The notes under the pieces were generated by a model. That model was not told the DNA's origin and searched no databases. It was given only the letters and a program-made list of their open reading frames with translations. The position numbers were made by a program, and so were the translations under genes. Below are positions 56,926 through 64,000 of a DNA stretch of 64,000 nt, piece by piece; the first letter of the stretch is position 1, and the number at the start of each line of letters is the position of its first letter. This DNA comes from Sipunculus nudus (lineage: Eukaryota; Annelida; Sipuncula; Golfingiida; Sipunculidae), in the NCBI GenBank assembly GCA_026874595.1, contig CM049317.1, forward strand, positions 46,090,401-46,154,400, written 5' to 3'.

Positions 56926-57051
56926 CTATTCACCAGGTTTGTAGGGGTTGAAGTCGTCTTTTTTCATTGATGCTAACGTGTGGTTGACGATGCGGTGATG
57001 TGCCTCATCAGCCCGGATGGCCAAGATCACGTCCAGCATCACAGCATCAGC
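56926..57051 (-). CDS. AOX: AOX terminal exon
   Basis: The acceptor is GTTACAG|GCT, phase 0. It encodes [34 protein letters not shown] and NPYKPGE, then stop TAG at 56926-56928. It supplies the last Glu and His ligands and the animal-type C-terminal motif. Confidence 0.95.
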   Translation of the reverse strand, partial: ADAVMLDVILAIRADEAHHRIVNHTLASMKKDDFNPYKPGE

Positions 57052-60000
57052 CTGTAACGTACATCAAACAACACTCTGTATGTGTTCTCATTGTCATCTC
57101 AAGCATGGTCCGTGTCCATGCTTATCTGTGTTTACGGATAAATCAAACGTGCAATTTTATCAAATAGAAGATAAAAAATAACCATTAAAAGTGGTTTTAC
57201 ACTTTAACCGACCTAAGAATCCCCCCCTCCAAATAAATAAATTAATTCTCGATCAAATATTGATACAGAAACAAACTTATCATGCCCTATAAACATCTAA
57301 AGCTTAAAATATAATTAAAATTCTGACAAAGCTTTCTTTAATTATATGTTGTGTTTTGCTGTAAATTGTACAGATAATTCCATACAGTGAGATTAGTGTG
57401 AGAACAATGTGAGTAAGACACCTAGAATTAGGCTGAAGTAAGCACCATGTCTACCAGTATTCATTTCTTAGTACTAATTCTTTAGCACCAAAGGCACAAG
57501 CTCGCTAAATGTAGTTTATTTTTTTATTCTGGGAATAATATCTACTTACATAATCTAAAGAAACAAAACAAGACTGTTTTGGTTAAATGTAATTAGAACC
57601 TTAACTTTAACAATAGTAAAGTCTGCAATTTTTTTAAATTTAAGTGACGATAATTAAACATAACTGGGTGGTTAACATTATTATTGTTCAAGGAGGAAGC
57701 AACAGAAAGTGTCAGGCAAAAAGCAAAAAGTCAGCCCTCCATTATGTTGCTCTAGTTCCAAAAGAGACCGAATCGACGGTCTGTCCTATTTTATTAGAGA
57801 TAAATTAAAGCCTTGTGATTGGTAGAATTGATTTGGGACATCGTCTTATTGACAGACGTTAATCAGGAACAATCCCAAACTGAGGTGAGATAAAAATAGA
57901 GGGAAGTAACAAAACAAGTTCCGACTTACTGACCATTACCTGACAAGTCTTTCTGCTAGTTATGAATACTGACTTATTAAGCCAGAGCCTGACCAACTGA
58001 TATGTAGCTGACAAGTCATTCTGCTAGTTATGAATACTGACTTATTAAGCCAGAGCCTGACCAACTGATGTGTAGCTGACAAGTCATTTTGGGAGGTTGT
58101 ATATATATTGACTTATTTAGCTATAGTCTGACTAACTGACCGGTAACTGCCAGTATCTGATGGCCACATCTGGAGCTGGCTGTGTCTTCCAGTGCTGCAT
58201 AGGGCCACTGTCAATGTCCTGTGTTAAAAATAAAACGAAATTACAATAATGCACATTAATTTCAATAACTTAAATTTCCTACCTAATTTAAGTGTGACCT
58301 TGATATGTATATTCTGATTCAGAAATATCTAGCAAAATTGACGAAATACCGGTTTCATTTTTAATTTAATGCTTGTATAATTTACTCTATTTTGGTTATT
58401 TTATGGTTCAACTGCAAATATTAAACCCTCATAAAACACTGAAAAAGGAAAAATTCTGAAAATAACCTTGTCTATATGAAGCAAACCATAGTATTTGAAG
58501 ACGATGACACCTTGAAAATGAGCTGCTTGTATTAAAGTACGGATTTCAAAATCTGAAAATGTATTACTCCAGAAAAGTAAACACGGGAGTCACCTACCTT
58601 CAGACACTTAGAGTACGTGAGGACGGCCTCCTCCTCCAAATAGCCGACAAAGCGATGACAGAAACGAGGACTGATCAGGTATGCTGCACTAAACGCCGCC
58701 ACAAAGACCCCTGGAGTAAAAAGGTGTAAATATGATGTGAATAAATAGATGTTTGACTGATTTTCATTGTGAGCCCATAAAAATATAATGAGAAATCAAA
58801 TGTCTCATCTGAGACCAGTATCCCATAACCAGTTGCCTGTACTGTTACATGAGAAATAGGTACTATGGCTTTTATTACCTGGTTTATCCTAAAATTAGAG
58901 CAAAATATTGTAAAAAAAGAAAATTAAAAATTCACCATGAATCAAGGAATCACCTGGGAATGCCGACGCTCTTTTTTTTTAAATAAAACATAAATATTCT
59001 ATTAGCTGTCCTGTATGGGTAAAATCCAAAAAAACACCAACACTTTGGCCCACATTACACACATTTCAGCATGAATATTCTGCACATCAGATCTGAAGTG
59101 GACTTACCCTGGGTGAGAACCACACCCCATCTGAACGTAAGTGAGGGCTGCTTCAGCTGCAGAGCGGTCATCAAGTGCATTCTTTCATTTTCTGCCTCCT
59201 CTGAAAAAGAACACAAATCTGATTAGAATGATTCCAGAAAACAGAGTAAAATACTATATAAATAATGTATGTAATAGGTGAAGTAATAAATGAATTATTA
59301 GGGGAATACATTACTTAATGTATTTGTAGGTGAATTAACGTTTGAGGGCACATCCTAAAAATGTGGTAATAGGACAGGGTGACGTGTTCCATAAGATCTT
59401 GATACACCTCAGACTGGAAGTACCGGTGCTGCATATTATATGGGCTGAAGTAGACCTGCATCGGACCCTATATTTTGTCAAATTCTAATGTTATATAAAT
59501 ATACCCCAGGTACAAGCTCCCCTATACTGTTACTCTGTTGACCCTATGTCCAGGCCCTGGATTTTTTCCAGAACCACAATTATCACTACAGGTGGCGTCT
59601 GTGTGCTCAATTATAGGAGGATTACCATGTCGTTCTTTCCCCTTGGTGATAGGAGAGCTGACTACTTGCGACCCACAGAAGAAGACAGTACACTAATTAT
59701 AACATGATCATTAACATTAATAAAAGTGATAAAAAATGAAAACAAATGTTAAAATTATTTATTCCTTCACCTGTTGCAGTCTACTGTGATGGTGAAGTCG
59801 CATCATTATCTTGAGTGAATAGTCAATTCTTGCCCTTTGACCTGGACCTCAGTTGGCCATGCAGGGGTGGGGTATCAACACTGATTGACAGTCACTATAG
59901 AGATGCCCCATAATCAATCAAAATGCAGGGTTTATACCCTGCCTTCTGTAGCCTGTATTTAACAGAGAAAAACTCAGAAACTCACCCTCTCTCTATTCCA

Positions 60001-62975
60001 TCGAGCAGTGGACCCCTATGCCTGCCCTCTGTGGCAGGCAGAGGGTATATGGCTTCTTTTTCACCTTGGGGTTGGTTTTACGACAGTGTCGGCTACCCAG
60101 GTGAAGAGCCACCCACTACCAAAGAGCAGTCCTTTTATCTAGCCTGGTAAGTATCTTTCTGTTTCATTGGTAAAATTTAGATCATAATATGCAGTCCTGG
60201 TATTTTGAAGGTTTAGGCGTTAAGTTTTATTCCAGTAAAAAAGTGTTATTACATCACTTAAAATTGTGCGAGTGCATGTTGCCCAAGCCCAATTTCCTCC
60301 GAGAATGAATAAGCAGCAACACAGTTTTAACGCAGGATATGTAAAATTGAGGGCTTCATTGCTTTTGATCTCATTTTTAGGAAATTAGGTCACGGTGGCA
60401 AGCATTTACTAAAACACAGTTGAGAAGCTGTTCGTAATTAAAGGGACCTATACCGTATTCTGTTATCTGACGTGTATTAACCAAAGATTATCCCTTGAAC
60501 CTTTGATGAAAATAGGCCAGAAAACGCTGATCCCACGGCACAAAGGCTGTCCGTATTGTTTATATCGATGGGGGGGGGGGGGGGGGCGTCAAAATAATCA
60601 AAACCTATTCAACAAGGACATCTGGAGGTATGTCAGATGAACCAGAGAATTGCTAAGACAATTTGACAAAATTACACACATATGCAACCAGCCACCTTTA
60701 GTTGCATGTTTTTTTTCTGCATGTCAACATGGGCGCATGTGGCATGTTTACTATCAACATCTAAATAAACAAGGTCATACACCCACCACAGAGGCGTAAA
60801 AAATTATGAACCTTTCTTGGCAGGAATCACCTGTATGCATGCAGTATCAGCCAGAAATTACATCCATTCTAAAATAATGCATGTGAATACCTGGCTTAAA
60901 GCTATGCTGGTTATGTTCGTTATGAAACAGCTCAGGAGCTGACAAGGATAAACATTTTACCTAATAACGTGTGAATCCAGCCATGGTCTCGCCTCATTCT
61001 CCTCAGAGAGTCAAGATGTCTCGTCATGGCTGCCACCATTCCCGGCACCCCAGCAACAGTCTCCAGGAAGCAAATACGACTGAAACATAACAAAGACACA
61101 ATTTATAATATTTTTAAGCACTTTTTCTTACGAGGTAACCATCTTTATTTTATAAGTGCTATTTAACCATGATTAACATGTAACTTTTACAACAGACATG
61201 AAGACATTGAACTTGACACATTTATACAAAAAAATTACAAATTATTACACATTTTAAACTAAAGAAAAATATCATGCTCTATATTCCGATTTTTTTTAAA
61301 CCTGGCACATTACAACCTCCATCTTTCTGTTTGAGAAAGTTGTTATAATGAAGACTTTTTACACTTTTTCTTCAGTCATGAGAAAGTGGATGACAATAAT
61401 ACTCATACGTAAAGAGAGAAACAAGAAACCGGTTGGTAATTGGTAGCGGTGTGTAAATTGACCGATTATATCAATGATTGGTCATTTCCTTCCATAATCG
61501 AAATAAATCGATTGCATTTTTGTATAATAGATCATAAACGATGGTGTATGCACATCCAAAAAAAGGCATATTATCCCGCTAAAATATTCAAATTCTGTCA
61601 GAGATATCAGAAAGACGGGACAATAAATAGCAAACAGCATTAAAGTCTACCCTTGTGCAACTCATAAGTATCAGCAACCCGGCCATAACCTTGTGCCATC
61701 AGCATTATGTACAAGTTGTACTGAATTTACTCGGTCATTATTTGAGGTATAAATCTATACAGCAGATTTTATGGTAATACCGATGGTACATTAAATAATC
61801 GATTAATAATCGAACATCAGCCTTTTTTTTTTGTTACAACTAGTATGATTCGTATGCTTACTTTATCCAGACCTTCTCATTTCGTTCCCCTCTGTTGAAG
61901 CCGGACAACAAGTCAAAAGCACCACGTGTAAGTTTGACGCTGTTGTATGCTAGCTGCAACATATGGACAAGTGTGCACGTTAATATTACATGAACAATCA
62001 TATTTTAACCATTTAAATTCATGTAATAGCGTTTTATTGAGACTGTCTTTTAGGCTATTTTTTGTAGAATACGGAAATTACAATAAAGTCTGTGACATGC
62101 TTACTAACTGTATATATATATTGTTCCTGTGTACTAGCAATTAAACAAATAATTAAAAATTTTGCCACAGAGTGATTTTCATTTGACTCATGAAGTAAAA
62201 TTTAGTTAACTATATGTTAATACATTTAAATAGAAGTATGAATGAGTGCTGATGCCGACACCAATATCTGCAGAAAGATCCCCAAAATCCAGTCTGCATG
62301 GTCTCACATAATAATCTGTTCATCTGATCATCTGAATTTGATTGACAGTTTTGACAGTGAGTCAGGTTACTGTAGTTACCTTATCCACTATTCCTTCGGG
62401 TTTTTTGTGTGTGACCTTGACCTCATGCATATCCTTCTCATCCCTGTAGAGAATGAAAACCCTTATATTTATTTTATTACTGATGTTCTATGTGAAACAT
62501 TATGAAAGTGTCATATTTCTTCTTATTTTAAACCCACTTCCATTTAAAACCGGACCTAAACTCCAAGCAATTGATTTCCCAAATTACATGATATTGGCTG
62601 AATTTATCTTAAATAAACACACACACACACAAACACACACACATATATATATATACATATATATAAATTATATAAACTGTATATTTATATATTTTTATAT
62701 TTTGTTCAAATAGTAAAATATTGCATAGGTAAATGTCATGCAAAAAAATGGTAGTTTAAGTTAAGCGTGAAATTTGTACTTATTGTGATCATAACTCAAT
62801 GATAATCTAGAAAACTGAGCGTGCCAGTACTTGTTTTTCTCAGAAGTTGTACAAGAGTACTATTTCATACCAGATAGGGTGAGGTAGGGTGTAGGTGCCA
62901 ATCGCTGGGATATCTTCTCCTGTATCTTGTCGTGTGGCTTCATCTGATGGAGAAGCCTGGCTTGGCTTAGACGTT
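56926..62975 (-). CDS. AOX: Mitochondrial alternative oxidase, 5' partial, 8 exons
   Basis: Ubiquinol:oxygen oxidoreductase of the inner mitochondrial membrane. It passes electrons from the ubiquinol pool to oxygen, bypassing complexes III and IV without proton pumping. Exons in order are 62975-62871, 62443-62380, 61953-61862, 61079-60961, 59200-59108, 58710-58598, 58218-58141 and 57051-56926. Together they join in frame to 790 nt (about 263 residues). Visible hallmarks are [26 protein letters not shown] (first iron ligand Glu); [20 protein letters not shown] (Glu and ExxH ligands); [13 protein letters not shown] (Glu and catalytic-site Tyr); [11 protein letters not shown] and RADEAHHR (Glu and ExxH). 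The C-terminus NPYKPGE matches the N-P-[YF]-x-P-G-x ending known for animal AOX. Every ligand is intact, so it should be functional. The transit-peptide exon was not found in 62976-64000. Confidence 0.95.
57940..58140. repeat. About 75-bp tandem repeat next to AOX splice donor
   Basis: Two near-identical copies (ctgacaagtcattctgctag, gaatactgacttattaagcc, gaccaactgatrtgtag) are followed by a diverged third copy that runs into the exon boundary (ctgactaactgaccggtaac). The exon-intron junction thus seems to have seeded, or sits inside, the duplication. Confidence 0.8.
58141..58218 (-). CDS. AOX: AOX exon, 78 nt
   Basis: The acceptor is AACACAG|GAC and the donor TACCG|GTCAGT, phase 0 to phase 0. 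It encodes [10 protein letters not shown] and [13 protein letters not shown]. The donor end lies beside a tandem repeat whose units resemble this boundary. Confidence 0.9.
58598..58710 (-). CDS. AOX: AOX exon with LEEEAVLTY
   Basis: The acceptor is ACTCCAG|GG and the donor CTGAAG|GTAGGT, phase 1 to phase 0. It encodes [19 protein letters not shown] and [19 protein letters not shown], holding the third Glu ligand and the conserved Tyr. Confidence 0.93.
59108..59200 (-). CDS. AOX: AOX exon with EENERMH ligands
   Basis: The acceptor is TTTTTCAG|AG and the donor CCAGG|GTAAGT, phase 1 to phase 1. It encodes [20 protein letters not shown] and [11 protein letters not shown], which contains the Glu and His iron ligands. 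Confidence 0.93.
59201..60960 (-). other. AOX intron
   Basis: It holds the dispersed repeat at 60600-60785 and a G run at about 60571-60586. The 75-codon plus-strand open frame at 59923-60150 has no recognised domain or support. Confidence 0.5.
60600..60785 (+). repeat. Dispersed repeat shared with 11060-11245
   Basis: The words caacaaggacatctgg, cagatgaaccagag, tgcatgtcaacatg and aacaaggtcatac match the earlier locus in order. It lies in an AOX intron just after an 18-G run. Class unknown. Confidence 0.6.
60961..61079 (-). CDS. AOX: AOX exon with first di-iron ligand
   Basis: The acceptor is GTTTCAG|T and the donor TTAG|GTAAAA, phase 2 to phase 1. It encodes [18 protein letters not shown] and [19 protein letters not shown] eight bases earlier (GTTATTAG) was rejected because only the later donor restores [13 protein letters not shown]. 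Confidence 0.93.
61862..61953 (-). CDS. AOX: AOX exon, first membrane-associated helix
   Basis: The acceptor is GTTGCAG|C and the donor ATAAA|GTAAGC, phase 0 to phase 2. It encodes [19 protein letters not shown] and [11 protein letters not shown], the helix preceding the [10 protein letters not shown] core. Confidence 0.9.
62380..62443 (-). CDS. AOX: AOX exon, 64 nt
   Basis: The acceptor is CTCTACAG|G and the donor ATAAG|GTAACT, phase 2 to phase 0. It encodes [16 protein letters not shown] and EGIVDK, bridging HPIW and the first helix. It is too short to appear as an ORF. Confidence 0.88.
62871..62975 (-). CDS. AOX: AOX exon (N-terminal, first found)
   Basis: The acceptor is TTTTTCAG|A and the donor ATCTG|GTATGA, phase 2 to phase 2. 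The correct frame gives [19 protein letters not shown], then [10 protein letters not shown], the typical AOX lead-in after the transit peptide. The longer open frame overlapping it (from 63075) is a different frame. Confidence 0.88.
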
Positions 62976-64000
62976 CTGAAAAAAAATTAGTTACATAAAT
63001 ATTTCTGTTTGTATGACATCGGCCAATTTCTGTAGCAGTATTTATCTTTAAGGAAGTTCCTTTGAAGAAACACATGACGCTACATCCCCATTAAAAATCT
63101 TGGACAAAATTCTGGGGTCCTCCTCCTACCCTACTGGTACTTAATAGGCCATCAGTGAGGTAATCTGCTGATACAGACCTGATAAGCAGTGTGATAATGA
63201 TCCCAGTGGGAAGCCATTAATCACTGCCGGACTACTTTCTTTGGTTGGGTTGGGGGGGGGGGGGAGGAAAGGGCTGGGGAGAAAAGCTGGTCAACTGGTC
63301 ACACAGGGTCAGTGATGTTTATATCCAGATTAGGTAATTAACATAGATAGCTGGGGCAGTGACTGCTATATCTGGTTCATGTGTCTGCTACAGATGCCTA
63401 TCTGGCTGCACAGATCGGTTTTTGTGAATGACTAGGTATAACTGTACGTCCCTCTCATTTAACATATATATATGTATATACTCTGTGTATTCTGATAATA
63501 ATAATAAATATATATTAACTCAACACATCTTTGCAAATCAAACACAAAACTATATTGTCTTCCCAGGCAGTAATACAATTGTGACCTGATGGAGGTTTTG
63601 TGTGTGGAAAATTGTATGCTTTCCTTCAGCATTCACCAATGCTTGCATTTGTGTAGGATAATGGTTATACCTGGTTGATGTCTATAATTACTTCATCCAA
63701 AACGACTCAAAATTCAAATTTACTATATATTTTATATTTTGGTTTAATATACATAAGAAATATCAAAGTATACTTCACATAATTACATAAACTACAGTAG
63801 TATAGTAAAATGTTATGAAAATACAAATAATCAGTAATTTATAATTTAATTCTAATTAAAAAGCTGATAGAACTTGCATTAGTAGCACCATAAATTGTCT
63901 TAAATATCTGATTAGCGTGGTTTGTTTTTGTTGGTTCATGATCTAGCACAGCTATTACAACATTATAAGATTTGAAATCTTCATGTATAATGAAAATAAG
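62976..64000 (-). other. Upstream of first AOX exon found
   Basis: It presumably includes intron and perhaps the missing transit-peptide exon, which must end in phase 2. I could not identify an ATG-started segment with a credible donor. A G-rich tract lies at about 63241-63275. Confidence 0.4.

Noticed and set aside
60964-60972. Earlier GT in AOX exon 4 (GTTATTAG) as donor
   Set aside because: Using it breaks the invariant [13 protein letters not shown]; the donor eight bases later restores it and fits the consensus better.
62860-63075. 71-codon open frame (MCFFKGTS...) as the AOX N-terminus
   Set aside because: The splice-bounded exon reads in another frame, giving YTLPHPIW, and only that frame continues into the AOX core.

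Overview
This is a eukaryotic, intron-rich and repeat-dense window. It looks like the nuclear genome of a marine lophotrochozoan invertebrate, most probably a mollusc. The reasons are an animal-type alternative oxidase (AOX), a lectin receptor with short phase-1 exons separated by kilobase introns, and dense Helitron, Penelope-like, MITE and satellite DNA with many poly-G/C and (TA)n tracts. No prokaryotic operon structure, rRNA or CRISPR array is present. The taxon is an inference from gene style, not from a search.

Two host genes can be assembled by hand, both on the minus strand. (1) A 496-residue type I membrane receptor runs from 53077 down to 4668 in eight exons: signal peptide, two C-type lectin-like domains, Ser/Thr stalk, one membrane helix and a tyrosine-bearing cytoplasmic tail. 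All introns before the membrane exon are phase 1. (2) Upstream of it, a mitochondrial AOX gene occupies 62975 to 56926 in eight exons. It has all di-iron ligand motifs and the animal C-terminus NPYKPGE; its 5' end (transit peptide) was not found.

The long introns and flanks are mostly mobile DNA. A 319-bp satellite (13 units) fills 503-4636 and stops about 30 bp past the lectin gene's stop codon. Two copies of a composite non-autonomous Helitron lie at 7770-9305 (+) and 35737-37703 (-). A probable solo LTR is at 13993-14709. A TIR element with eight GGTGGCGCCACC palindromes is at 21135-22576. A TTAA-bounded inverted repeat of about 9.75 kb with arms over 2 kb spans 25068-34821. A CACTG-ended, CACTA-like element of 5.65 kb (38025-43672) carries an unrecognised four-exon minus-strand gene. 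A broken Penelope-like element with GIY-YIG domain is at about 44470-46080, a tRNA-derived SINE at about 46750-46955, a degenerate tandem array of about 155-bp units at 50080-51540, and a LINE reverse-transcriptase relic at 54920-55400.

The candidates most worth a second look are the unrecognised spliced gene inside the CACTA-like element, the composite Helitron whose two loci share the same internal second 5' end, the giant TTAA-bounded palindrome, and the two-lectin-domain receptor with a signalling tail. All coordinates, splice sites and phases were read by eye; no database search was possible.
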